A stretch of 64,000 nt of DNA from Dryomyza anilis (taxonomy: Eukaryota > Arthropoda > Insecta > Diptera > Dryomyzidae). The DNA is taken from the NCBI GenBank assembly GCA_951804985.1, contig OX638131.1, forward strand, positions 54,990,923 to 55,054,922, read 5' to 3'. The notes beneath the pieces were generated by a model. That model saw only the letters and a program-made list of their open reading frames with translations, was not told where the DNA came from and did not search any database. The stretch's first letter is position 1. Every line of letters starts with the position of its first letter. Positions 49,040 to 58,858 of the stretch are shown here, one piece after another. A program made the translations under genes and the position numbers.

Positions 49040-50324
49040 AATGATTGTAATACAGTACGATTTTTATCAATTTCCAAAACACTATCAAACTCACAATATG
49101 CTAAACAAGTAATTGCTTCAGAAAGTGCTTCACTGAAACGACCTTCAATTCGTATTGTACCCTGATTTATTAAGTTTCCGCAGTGTGAGTTATTGTTATG
49201 ATCTGGTGTTAAATCAAATGCAAGTAAGAAATATCCGTTATCAAATAATTCTTTAGTTATTTGATGTCCCTTATCAAAGTAATGTATGCCAGTACCTTTA
49301 AATAAGGTTTGATATCCCCTTGTACTTATACGTCCATGTTTATAATCAAATTCAATCGGCTGTGCTGGTACTTGTACTCCATTTACAACTAAATTAAATC
49401 TTTGTAAATTGAAATGGCGAAAGTTATACGGATTTTCCGAACGATCACCAGTATATGCTTTATTAGTTACCATACCAAATATTAAGAAATTTGGAAGTTG
49501 TCCAATTATAACATTATCTAACAGTAGAGAATGATTGCCGGGGTGAATGGTGAATGTCTTGATTTCAACTTTTTTATATGGATAAATAGCATTTCTACTT
49601 TGTAAAACATTATGATGTGCCATTAAAATATTACTATTAATGGTAAGATGATTAATGTATAAGTTAGCCTCGTGAATTTTAATAGATGACTCTCCAGATT
49701 TTGAATCTTCTAGTATATAAAAAGAAGGTTTCTCCATATTAAGGGTTACTTTAAGATCCACATTATTAAGAAGATATTTAGATTGATTAAATATATCTGC
49801 ATGAAGTTTTCCAATCAATTCAACTCGTTCTCCATTTTTAAATGTTTTCTTCCGTCTAGCTAAACCTGGATTTTCATTCTCAACTATTGAATTAATTTTT
49901 TTTATATCTAATGACCATCCGCATGATTCAAGATGTGTAGATTTAGCATCATTTCCATAGTTTAATAATGTTCAATATAAGATCTATAGTGATAATTATT
50001 ATCAGATTGCGATACATTTCTATTATTTAAATGAACATTACAGCTCCGAAATAATGAATGAAGTAAATTGTTTATAACTCCTCCACTTCCATTAATTTCT
50101 ACAATTAATCGTAAATAAACACTACTTAGATCACGATATGTTTCACCATTTCCGAGTGAAAGAAATTCTATTGTAGTAGAGTTGTCAATTGTTGCTATTG
50201 GACTATATGATACCTCCTCTGTTTTAATTATGCTAGTTTGTACAGGTGGTGACTCAAAAAGATCTAATTCACTTTTCATACATTCAATAAATCCTGCCAT
50301 CATAAATAAATTAACAGTTGCCAA
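49036..50324 (-). pseudogene. Maverick major capsid protein (double jelly-roll MCP), single frameshift
   Basis: Two adjoining minus-strand frames, 49962-50324 (N-terminal 120 aa) and 49036-49818 plus its upstream extension to about 49968, make up one gene of about 430 codons, a normal length for Maverick MCPs. The N-terminus has the family signature KSELDLFESPPVQT. The C-terminal part has RFNLVVNGVQVPAQP, YNFRHFNLQRFN, FDLTPDH and the closing GTIRIEGRF. The break is near 49968, where the reading shifts by one base next to a short A run, so it could be a real mutation or a homopolymer error. The start overlaps the pX-like gene by 14 bases, and the end overlaps PRO. The protein would form pseudo-hexameric capsomers. 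As read, no full-length product can be made. Confidence 0.9.
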
Positions 50325-50733
50325 ATATATCAGTAAACTTCCTTCTTCTAGAACGTTTAGTTTTCATATGATCTTTTTTCTTTAGTCGTTTGAATTTTAT
50401 ACGTTTTCCATTCCCATCTTGTATATTTCTAATTTTGCTAATAACTTTTTCTTTTAAATTTCGAACAGCCTTTTTACCCTGTTCAGTTAATATAGTTTTT
50501 ATAGGTTTAGTACCTAACTCTTCCATAACTGATTTTCCAATTTCGAGTGAATGGTTTTTTAAAGCATTTAATCCAGTTTTCATTAGAGGTTTTAGATGTG
50601 TATACAAGGCCGAAAAAAATGAACCAATTCCACGACCATATTGAACAATTCTAGGAGAATGGTATATATCTCCTATATTATCCAAATTTGATCCGGATTG
50701 ATTAAGATAGTACTCAGAATAAATCTTGTCCAT
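50311..50733 (-). CDS. pX-like small basic virion protein (140 aa), Maverick
   Basis: The N-terminal part has IYSEYYLNQSGS, then QYGRGIGSFFSALYTHLKPL, a Gly-rich amphipathic stretch typical of the small membrane-active proteins (pX/pVI-like) found beside the capsid genes in Mavericks and adintoviruses. The C-terminus is strongly basic (KRIKFKRLKKKDHMKTKRSR), fitting DNA or capsid-interior binding. The gene sits between penton and MCP and overlaps the MCP start by 14 bases. The family is known by pattern, not by experiment, so the exact role (membrane disruption or DNA condensation) is inferred. Confidence 0.7.
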   Translation of the reverse strand: MDKIYSEYYLNQSGSNLDNIGDIYHSPRIVQYGRGIGSFFSALYTHLKPLMKTGLNALKNHSLEIGKSVMEELGTKPIKTILTEQGKKAVRNLKEKVISKIRNIQDGNGKRIKFKRLKKKDHMKTKRSRRRKFTDIFGNC

Positions 50734-50762
50734 GGTTTACATATAAATGATATCAGTACAAC

Positions 50763-51689
50763 TTATGAAGCTTCTTTTATATTACGAAAATGTAACGTGC
50801 AATAAACGGGGGATTCATTCGATATAATATTTATTTTCTTTCCTTCATCATCTCGTATCATTATAGAAATATTATTTATATTTGAAGATTCCAATGGATA
50901 ATATTCAATATTTTTAAAGTGAATATAATTTATTTCATTTAAACATGGAAATATTTTTAAACATTTTATTTTTTGATCGCCTACATATCTGGGTTTAATA
51001 ATGTCTGTGTACACAAACACTAGGTTGTATAGCTCGCTAGATCTTAATTTATAATTTGTATGTGAATTAAATTTTTCATAAGAATTCGATATGACATCTA
51101 ACATTTTAAGTATTGTATTCTCCGATACAAAGTGTCTATTAATACTGCTTTTTACGCCAACCAACTCAGGGTTTTCATTTATAGTATCTTGAATGTCTAA
51201 ATTTTCAGTTATTAATTTTAAACTTTTATCTTTTTTGTTATCGATATTCAACTCTTCTTTATTTTTTTTATTTTTTTTTATTACAACTGTCTCAGGATTA
51301 GAATTGACATTGAGTTGATTTTCTGCAATTTGTGGTTTTTCTTCTCTATTTGTGATAGCTTGATTTATTTTGTCCATGAAATTTAAATATGTGATAGGGA
51401 TAGTATTTATTTTTTTATCTACTTTTAGATCACTATTTACATTTTTGATTTTACTTTTATTTAACTTTAAAGTTGATTTCAAAATATCCCTTTTATTCAA
51501 ATTTCGAGATACTTCAAATGTAGATGGGTTATTAACTAGTTGAAATGAAATTTCTGTTAAACCTACAACCCAATTTTCATTTAAAACCAAAGATTCTTTT
51601 AATAAATTTGTAAATGTAGATTTAGTGTTTTCATAAATATTTGTGGAATTGTTACTTAATAAAGTAATATAAAAACTAGAATCTCCCAT
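50763..51689 (-). CDS. Maverick penton / minor capsid protein (single jelly-roll)
   Basis: This 308-residue protein starts with SSFYITLLSNNSTNIYENT and ENWVVGLTEISFQL and ends with LVFVYTDIIKPRYVGDQK, IMIRDDEGKKINI and VYCTLHFRN. These are the hallmark blocks of Maverick/adintovirus penton proteins (FYVTLPSN, WEVGLxEI, VYxDIIxPxxVGD, IRDxxGxxI, LHF). It forms the fivefold capsid vertex. Between about residues 70 and 190 there is a Lys/Asn/Glu-rich, low-complexity insert (DKKINTI, KKNKKNKEELNIDNKKDKS), probably a disordered loop. The ORF is intact. It lies 29 bases upstream of the pX-like gene in the same orientation. Confidence 0.85.
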   Translation of the reverse strand: MGDSSFYITLLSNNSTNIYENTKSTFTNLLKESLVLNENWVVGLTEISFQLVNNPSTFEVSRNLNKRDILKSTLKLNKSKIKNVNSDLKVDKKINTIPITYLNFMDKINQAITNREEKPQIAENQLNVNSNPETVVIKKNKKNKEELNIDNKKDKSLKLITENLDIQDTINENPELVGVKSSINRHFVSENTILKMLDVISNSYEKFNSHTNYKLRSSELYNLVFVYTDIIKPRYVGDQKIKCLKIFPCLNEINYIHFKNIEYYPLESSNINNISIMIRDDEGKKINIISNESPVYCTLHFRNIKEAS

Positions 51690-51740
51690 CTTTTAATTTC
51701 AAATGTTTAAATAAGAATGACAGTTATTTTTTTTAATAAC

Positions 51741-51746
51741 TTTATT
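51741..51746 (-). terminator. Polyadenylation signal for the integrase gene
   Basis: TTTATT on the + strand (AATAAA on the minus strand), about 46 bases past the integrase stop at 51792, in the 102-base gap before the penton start. Confidence 0.5.
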
Positions 51747-51791
51747 TATATTAATATTGGAACAATACAATTATAATAAGTTACATTTAGT

Positions 51792-52736
51792 TTACTTAGT
51801 TAATAAATCGTTTTTGTTAATCCATGAATTATGTTCACTTCCAAAACCTAGCCACTTGACATACACCATATCCTTTTTTCTTTTTAAAACCTTTTCAACT
51901 AGATACGTATTTGATGTTTCTGTTTTAAGTAATTCTTCTTCATAAAATCCACCTTTTATTATTTCTCCTTGATAATCAATTAATTGATAAGTAATTGGAT
52001 TTGTGATCTTTATTTTATTTATCTTGAATACCTCATTGGACCAATTGGATTCATATGCTTTGTAGAAAGTACCTTTATATTTACTAATTCGAACATCATC
52101 TCCAATTTTCAATTTACTCATCTTAAATGTTTTAATATGATTGTAAACTGTATTTAAAAGTATTTGTTGATTAGATTTATTGACATTTTTTGGAGACATT
52201 TTAATACTACGATGATATCTATTATTATATATATTGATATTTTTTGTAATCAAGTTCAGCCATTTATAATTCCCTTGAAGACTAAAATCTTTCCACATTA
52301 AATTTTTAAAAGTTCTATTAAACCTTTCAATTATTGAAGCCTTCATATTAGTAAATGTATGATAATGGTTTATTTCAAAATTTTTCATTAATTTTTTAAA
52401 ATTAGAATTGAAAAATTCTTTACCTTGATCAGATTGAATATTATTGGGAATTTTTTTCCTATTTTTTTCTAGAATATTTTGCATAGCTAAGGTTACATCG
52501 ATCCCACTTTTGGTTTTAACAGGTAAAGCATATGCGTATTTAGAAAAAACATCTATAACAGTCAGTAAATATTTATATCCTTTATTAATCTTTGCAAAAG
52601 GTATCATTTCTACAAGATCGATTTGCCAAGTATCTGAAATACCCTTTTGAATAAACCTACGCCGTTTAAAATTTCTTCTTGCTTGTCGATGCAATTCATT
52701 TACAAGAACTTCTTTACTCATTGTGAGTTCAACCAA
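51792..52736 (-). CDS. Maverick integrase with chromodomain (INT)
   Basis: This 314-residue retroviral-type integrase inserts the element and makes the 6-bp target duplication. The catalytic core has Asp40 (WQIDLVEM), Asp103 (NIQSDQGKEF) and Glu137 (ASIIERFNRTFK), a D-x62-D-x33-E pattern. The N-terminal region is short and basic without a clear HHCC zinc finger. The C-terminus, from about residue 274, is a chromodomain (YLVEKVLKRKKDMVYVKWLG...NSWI), which in this family is thought to steer insertion. The ORF is intact. It is divergently paired with the packaging ATPase across a 98-base gap. If expressed it could still mobilise this or related copies. Confidence 0.93.
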   Translation of the reverse strand: MVELTMSKEVLVNELHRQARRNFKRRRFIQKGISDTWQIDLVEMIPFAKINKGYKYLLTVIDVFSKYAYALPVKTKSGIDVTLAMQNILEKNRKKIPNNIQSDQGKEFFNSNFKKLMKNFEINHYHTFTNMKASIIERFNRTFKNLMWKDFSLQGNYKWLNLITKNINIYNNRYHRSIKMSPKNVNKSNQQILLNTVYNHIKTFKMSKLKIGDDVRISKYKGTFYKAYESNWSNEVFKINKIKITNPITYQLIDYQGEIIKGGFYEEELLKTETSNTYLVEKVLKRKKDMVYVKWLGFGSEHNSWINKNDLLTK

Positions 52737-52834
52737 TAATGTAAATGATTGATTTTTTAAAATTTATATTTATATAAAAAAAACTTGTTTACAATATATA
52801 TATTTATTAGAAGTTCATCATTGAATAGAGAACC
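52737..52834. promoter_or_regulatory. Divergent promoter region between INT and ATPase
   Basis: 98 bases between two start codons reading away from each other. It contains TTATATTTATATAAA and ACAATATATATATTTATT, so TATA-like elements are available for both strands. Function is inferred from the layout. Confidence 0.45.
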
Positions 52835-53503
52835 ATGTTTCATCAATTTGTGTATCCATTTACAATGTTAGTTTGTGGACCATCAGGTTGTGGCAAATCA
52901 ACATTTATTATAAATCTTATTAACAATAAACATTTAATTAGTTCTCCAATTACAAAAGTAATTTGGTGTTATGCTGAAAAAAACTCTTTACCGGAACTTG
53001 ATAATGTTAATTTTATTGAAGGCATTCCAGATGACTTTGAGAATTCAGCTAATGAATATACATTAATAATTTTAGATGATTTAATGTTAGACTCATTTAA
53101 CAAAATAGTTTGTGAACTATTTACTAAAGGTTCGCATCACCGCAATTTATCAGTTGTTTTAGTAACTCAAAATATTTTTCATAAGGGGACATATACAAGA
53201 GATATATCATTGAATTCAAAATATATAGTTATGTTTAAAAATCCTAGAGATAAACTACAATTTCAATGCTTGGCAAGACAAATTTATCCTGAAAATTATA
53301 AAGAATTAGTTAGAGTATATAACACTTGTACTGAGAGTGCTCATGGTTATTTATTAATAGATCTTACACAACAAGCACATAACGCATTAAGATTCAGATC
53401 TAACATTTTCAATAAAGAATATTGTTACTGCTTTGTTTCACTCCAAAATGACCTGCAAACTGAAACGATTGAAGGAGAACAAATATATTCTATATGTTCT
53501 TAA
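52835..53503 (+). CDS. Maverick genome-packaging ATPase (FtsK/HerA-type)
   Basis: A 222-residue P-loop ATPase of the A32/FtsK-HerA packaging type. Walker A is GPSGCGKST at residues 15-23, right after a short N-terminal strand (FTMLVCG), the usual place in this family. Walker B is LIILDD at about 77-82, followed by the conserved SHHRN (100-104) and the sensor VTQNIF (110-115). It powers DNA entry into the capsid. The last 71 bases overlap the next gene in another frame. The ORF is intact and close to the family length. Confidence 0.92.
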   Translation: MFHQFVYPFTMLVCGPSGCGKSTFIINLINNKHLISSPITKVIWCYAEKNSLPELDNVNFIEGIPDDFENSANEYTLIILDDLMLDSFNKIVCELFTKGSHHRNLSVVLVTQNIFHKGTYTRDISLNSKYIVMFKNPRDKLQFQCLARQIYPENYKELVRVYNTCTESAHGYLLIDLTQQAHNALRFRSNIFNKEYCYCFVSLQNDLQTETIEGEQIYSICS

Positions 53504-53789
53504 AAATGCTAAACCTAAATTGCGAAATGCAATTCTAAAAAACGCGGATGATAATCTTATAAAAGCTATTAATGAAATTGCATTTAATGTTTTACATAAA
53601 AATCATAATGTAAAGAAAAACGATTTAGTAAAGTTAAAATCATATAAAAATGTCATTAGAAAACTTTGCTGCTCAAAAACTGTTTTACGATCGAAGAGAA
53701 AACATCTAATCCAAAGAGGAGGATTTATACCAATTTTGATTTCTTCTGTTTTAAGCGGTGTTATAGGAAAAATTTTAGAAAATGTCTAA
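53433..53789 (+). CDS. Small basic protein with KRKHLIQRGGF motif (118 aa), Maverick
   Basis: Lys/Arg-rich 118-residue protein. An N-terminal helix-like region has KNAKPKLRNAILKNADDNLI and AINEIAFNVL, then a basic middle, then RSKRKHLIQRGGFIPILISS and a hydrophobic tail. This ordering (leucine-rich basic helix, NxL turn, KRK...QRGGF, hydrophobic end) recurs in small proteins next to the ATPase in Mavericks and adintoviruses, where it is thought to be a core or virion protein. It overlaps the ATPase gene by 71 bases and the next gene by 8 bases (ATGTCTAA). The exact function is unknown. Confidence 0.7.
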   Translation: MFHSKMTCKLKRLKENKYILYVLKNAKPKLRNAILKNADDNLIKAINEIAFNVLHKNHNVKKNDLVKLKSYKNVIRKLCCSKTVLRSKRKHLIQRGGFIPILISSVLSGVIGKILENV

Positions 53790-54416
53790 TATTTTATCCA
53801 AGCTTATATTATTAAACCCTTCTACATATGAACGCTATTCTAACGATATGTCAGATTCAAATTTTTTAAAACGAAAACTTCTTCCAATATATGCCTCTCA
53901 TACACTTAAAGATATAAATAAATGGTATGGAATAAAACAGGAACTCGCAAAATATTTGATTACCAAACAAGAAATAAATATTAAGAAAGAGAATAAATCG
54001 GTTAAATCGTATAAATCATTAAGGGATAAAGATACTCAAACAAAATGGATATTTAAAAACGATAATGAAACTCAAACAAAAGATATTGGAAATAAGATTT
54101 TGCTTCGCAGGCTGACTTTAATGCTAATGAACATATATTTAGCAATATTAACGAAGATGGAGAAAATTCTATGGATGTGGATACAACAATTAATAAAATA
54201 AACCATTCCTCTGCAAGTTCTGCAGCTAAACGTTTAAAAAACTTTTGAAATCATGGATCACCTAAAGTACGGATTTTGTCAAGTGATGGAAGTAAAATTA
54301 CACCGAAAACTAAGCAAACTCTATTACCATATCAATACTCACCTCGCTTAACTCGTCAAAAAAGTAAAACATTACAATATGATTATGATGATGTTAATTG
54401 GTATAATATTAAATAA
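53782..54416 (+). pseudogene. Maverick virion-type gene of unknown role, frameshifted and stop-interrupted (~210 codons)
   Basis: The N-terminus SNILSKLILLNPSTYERYSN and LLPIYASHTLKDINKWYGIK is the start of a conserved Maverick protein. The in-frame reading ends at 54201 in low-quality sequence. The expected continuation resumes one frame over, after a shift between about 54085 and 54108 (ADFNANEHIF..., SSASSAAKRL). It meets a TGA at 54246-54248, then runs on to PYQYSPRLTRQKSK and DYDDVNWYNIK before TAA at 54414-54416. The closing DDVNWYN is typical of this family. An AATAAA overlaps the stop. Both lesions would have to be errors for the gene to work. Confidence 0.65.
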
Positions 54417-54525
54417 ACAAAACATTTTTAAATATATAAAAATCGAATTTTTATTTTATTATTAATTTAATACATTATAAATTTATATAATATAAATCTA
54501 ATAATTAAAATAATATAATTTATAT

Positions 54526-57500
54526 CTATATATCTATATTCATAAAAATATCTAAATCATTATTTAAAGCTTTAATATAATCAATTTTGTAATGTCCCCA
54601 AGCAAGTGTGTTTATACCATCATCTAGTATATACCGTTTATCATCTATAAAATTAAGTGATAATTTATTTACACATTGTGTATATAAAATATGGGCTTTA
54701 GATCTTATTATATACATTTCTCTCATTATAACTTTCTTATTGTAAAGGCATGTTTTATAATCATGAATAGTAAATGTTTTACTAACTGATTTTTTAACAC
54801 CCTTGGCTTTTGATGTTGGTATATCATTTTCAACAGTAAAAAAGTATGTTTTGGGTTTAAGACATATTATTTCTTTCATTATTTTGCCATTATTTTCGTC
54901 TTTCATCAAACCCACAACTTTACAATTATTTTGATGATAACCATATATATTAGGATACTCATAACTAGAAGTGTCAAAAATATAATTTGATGGATCAGTT
55001 TTTTCAACATCTTCATAAATGTCTTTATAGAAATCATTTGTTTTAATCTCAACTATAGGAGAATCTGTGTCCGTATAAGCTAATCTTACATTACTATTAA
55101 ATTTAGTTTTTAAGTAATTATAATAGAAGTCGTATATTTTACATTTCGATAAATCTAATACACAAAATCCTGTATAAATAGGTTTATTTAACTTAACTTT
55201 AAGAACTTTTGATTCTATTACTATCATATTTTCATTAATATTCGTTCTACTATGGAATGCTGGATTTGCTATTATTGATCTGGCTCCTTTTACTTTACCA
55301 TTATTCTCCCAATTGCAACAAATGTTTACATTTCTTCTATTTTCAACATTTTCCATAGTTTTGCCATAAACTGAATTATTCATTAATTTATAAAAATTTT
55401 TCTCAAACTCATTGGTAGCTTTAGACCTCATTAATGTATTCAGATCTATATACTTTTTAAGCCAACAACTTTGAGAAAACTCTAAAATTCTATATACTTT
55501 TTTTAAAATTAAACCATTTTTAATACATTCTTGAAGCATTTTATAATGTATTTTATACATATTCTTATTATTAAGATCTGCTATAAGTTTTTTAGAATTA
55601 GAATTACAAGAAGGTGGTGTTTTATTTTCTGGACAAAACGGAAAATCATTATGTAAATTATGAATTGAAGAAGGATATTCTAAGTCTACTTCAAAAATAT
55701 ATCCTTTAGAAGAATGTTCATTAATAGATTTAAGTTTTTCAATAGTAAACTCTGTAATTTCATATGACTCTAAAAATCTAAATTCCTTAAAAGGTAATGG
55801 CTGTGACATCGCATAACCATATAAATTATTTGCGTCAAAATAAATTAAATATGATGAACATTTAGATTTATCAAAGTTATGCATATATTTATTATTGGCT
55901 TTTACATGTCTAATCGAGCATTGTGTTAAACCTCCACGTATACCGTCTTGAATAAAAGTATACATTTCTATATCGGTAATTAGTTCGAGGTTAATTTTAG
56001 TCATCTTGAGCATAGCATCCCAAGATAATCCGGGAGCAGTGAAGTAATGACACGGATCAAGCTCATAAATTTTTAGACAAATTTTTCTAAAATTCTCAAA
56101 AACATCCGCAAGTAAGACAACATCACACTTTAGGTATACTTCTAAATAATCTTTTAAAGATTTACAATTTAAAATGTTCCATACATTCAGAGCATAAGCA
56201 TAATCATCTTCAAAACACTCTTCATTAATTAATCTATTAAAAAACTTATCTTTAGCAGGTAATTGATTTTCTTTTAACCTATTAAAGCTATCTAAATAAT
56301 CATAAGGAAAAACACCTTTTCTATAAAATATCTTATACGAATTATTGTTAAAAACCTTTTTAGTTATATGGATTGACTCGTCATTTAGAGTTTTCATCAA
56401 TTTCTCAAGGCTGCTAGGTAAAAATCTAAATGAATCTATAAATCTAAGTTGAAAACTATGATCTTTAGTTAAATTTATAGTTTTTGTTATAGATATAAAT
56501 ACCTCTTTATTAAGAGGTATAATATCAATAGCTCCCTCTACTTCGTTTAAATTTTGTATAAATAAATGTAGATCATATTTGGATAAATTATGAGTTATTA
56601 CCGGAAAGAATTTAGTTCTTTTTGCTTTCAAATTACATTCTGTATGAGCAGATCCTAAATACTTTCCGGTAAAATGACAATGGTGCCTTACTTTTATACT
56701 AATATTATTACTTAAATCACTTTTACATATACAGCAGATTGTTAATTGATGGAACTCGTGCATTTCCTGGTCAGTTATCTTCATTGCCTTCATTGTGGAG
56801 TAAACGTTCCAATATATTTGCGTCGCTTTCGCAACTAAAGATTTTATCATAACTCTCGAACATTCAGGACCTATAAACGAAAGATTAAATATTATATATA
56901 TATCTTTTTTTATTTTTATATTTATTTTTTAATTATTATTTTTTTCTTTTGTATTCACCTGTATAATTTTGTAGCTTATCGAAACGATCATCATATGACC
57001 CTTTCAAATACCAAGCAAATGCGCATGGTATGTGCTTCTGAATATTCGTTGTATACGTATTTTCTGGGTTATTTGTACAGCCAATAATCGGTTCCAGAAT
57101 CGATTCAAAATCCATATAAAAAGTATATCCAACTGAGATGGTTTTTTCATAGGCTTTAAATGCTAGTGTGGACTCATTTTCCTTGGGCAAATACGTAATT
57201 GTTTTTTTACATGATGATTTATGTGCCTCAAGAGACTTTATAGATGTAAATTGTAGAATACATCCATTACAAATATACATTTTGTGGGCTCTTTTTCGTC
57301 CCTGACCGCTAATCAATTTACTTAGATCTTTTATCCAGACATAGTGAGTAATTTCTTCACTGTCACAAAATAGCAAATTGATATGTGTACTCTGTTCTTT
57401 TTCAGTGTGATAAATAGGTCCCAAAATTTCGCATTTTCCATCTGACTTTTCATTATACATGAAAATATTTATGCTAATGGAGTTGTTTAGCTCAAATATT

Positions 57501-58522
57501 TTTGTATTCTTTATAGAATGAGGGAAGTCTAATCCTCTAAATATCAAATTTATACCATTCACATAAATTTCCTCTGCTGTTATGTCGGAAATATTATATG
57601 AATTAATGCGATAGGGATCATTTATTTTTATTTTTGTATTAACTATTGCTGCAATAATAGCCCACTTAAAGCAGAAAATATCACTGTTTTGTATATTAAT
57701 ACATGCCTTTCATTTTTCTATGTATGCTGGCAATTTCTGATATGATAATCCATTTAAGGGGCTATATTCACTTATATTAAGCTCAATTTTATTGATTTTT
57801 ATCAAAGCCCATCCACTATCCCGTTCTTGAAAGTTCTCCATTTTATTTATTAACAATTCTTCAATATTTAACATTACATCTTCAATATTATCTTTGGTTA
57901 ATATTGTTAGTGGTTTTGTTATATGTGAAAAAGTGCTTAGTTTAAATTCATCATCATCTTCGACAGAAGGTTTTGAAGGACGTATATAGTCAGCAGAGAT
58001 CTCCGCATTCAATTTTAAAGATATTTTCTTATTTAATTCTCTTTCCAGTAAATTTTTAATTTTATTTCTTATTTGACCGAAATATTCATGTTGATTTATT
58101 AGACTTTCATCATCATTAGGTAATATGTAATCACATATTTTATTTTTAAATGCTTTTCGTACCAATTTAAATCCATCTATATCTGCAATCTCTGATGCTC
58201 TCTTATGCGCTGTTGATCTTAAATGGCCTCTCCATAGGGATTTGTGAACTGTAACATTACAGTTCTCACAGTAACGGCTCACCGATGATGATGTTGATGC
58301 GATTTCATATTCATTATTCAGCAAATCCTCATATTTTCCTTGTTTTGAAGGAATTTCCTCTTGAAAATGTTGACAGGAATGATGTTTTAAAGTATTTGGT
58401 CTGCTAAAAGATTTACTACACTTTAAGCAGCTAAACTTTGTATTTTCATGTATTGTCGATACATGTCTCTTTAAATTATAGTTTTTCGCGAAGGACTTTG
58501 AACACAATGCACAGATAAACAT
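54526..58522 (-). pseudogene. Maverick protein-primed family B DNA polymerase (POLB) with N-terminal zinc fingers, one intron and one in-frame TGA
   Basis: Three frames (57710-58522, 56936-57562, 54526-56850) form one gene of about 1,300 codons. N-terminal C2H2 fingers: CALCSKSFAKNYNLKRH, CLKCSKSFSRPNTLKHH, CENCNVTVHKSLWRGHL; a fourth Cys/His cluster starts MYICNGC. Exo I is YMDFESIL. In the last segment: Exo II HNLSKYD (residue 93), Exo III YLKCD (243), motif A YFDANNLYGYAM (Asp339), motif B KLMNNSVYGK, motif C YTDTDS (Asp594, Asp596). An HNH-like CCICK...HHCHFTGKYLG precedes Exo II. A TGA at 57710-57712 interrupts an otherwise continuous frame, and an 88-base GT-AG intron (56871-56958) joins the last two parts. 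It replicates the element. Alternatively the zinc-finger part is a separate protein. Confidence 0.9.
56871..56958 (-). other. Putative intron in POLB (88 nt)
   Basis: On the minus strand the donor is ACAG|GTGAAT and the acceptor TTTCGTTTATAG|GTCC. Splicing removes the stop that closes the upstream frame and joins YTG to PECSRV in phase, giving a reading that continues as in related polymerases. The interior is extremely AT-rich, as fly introns are. Confidence 0.7.
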
Positions 58523-58858
58523 TTTTTAATTTTTATAGAAGTTCTCGAAGTTGCAAACAAACGAACACTAACTTAAATTATTATTTTGAATATTAAGAAA
58601 CTTCAACTTCAAATTTTACAGGAATTATTGAACATAAAAAAAGTGCAGTGTTGCAATAAAGATGTGTTACTGCAGTTTTAATTTACTGACTTCCGGTGTA
58701 TTTCACTACTTATACATTAAATTTTGCTGAATTCAAATTTTTAAGTTCAGTTTAATATATATCATATTACATGCTTTGATATATAAAGGTGTTCTATACA
58801 ATGGATATAATAATAAATTTTACTCGTTTTCATACTTTTAATATATCAACATTAAAAA
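58523..58858. promoter_or_regulatory. Divergent intergenic region, POLB and zinc-finger gene
   Basis: 336 bases between two outward-reading start codons. It holds TATA-like stretches such as GATATATAAAGG near 58777-58788, suited to the + strand gene. No repeat is seen. Confidence 0.4.

Noticed and set aside
50182..50644. Plus-strand ORFs opposite the capsid and pX-like genes
   Set aside because: Antisense shadows. The minus-strand proteins have family signatures. The ORFs at 51757-51945 (+) and 52444-52650 (+) are also shadows, of the integrase.
57710..58522. Separate zinc-finger gene upstream of POLB
   Set aside because: The frame continues beyond a single TGA straight into polymerase-type sequence with no shift, so one interrupted POLB gene is simpler. 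A separate protein is not fully excluded.
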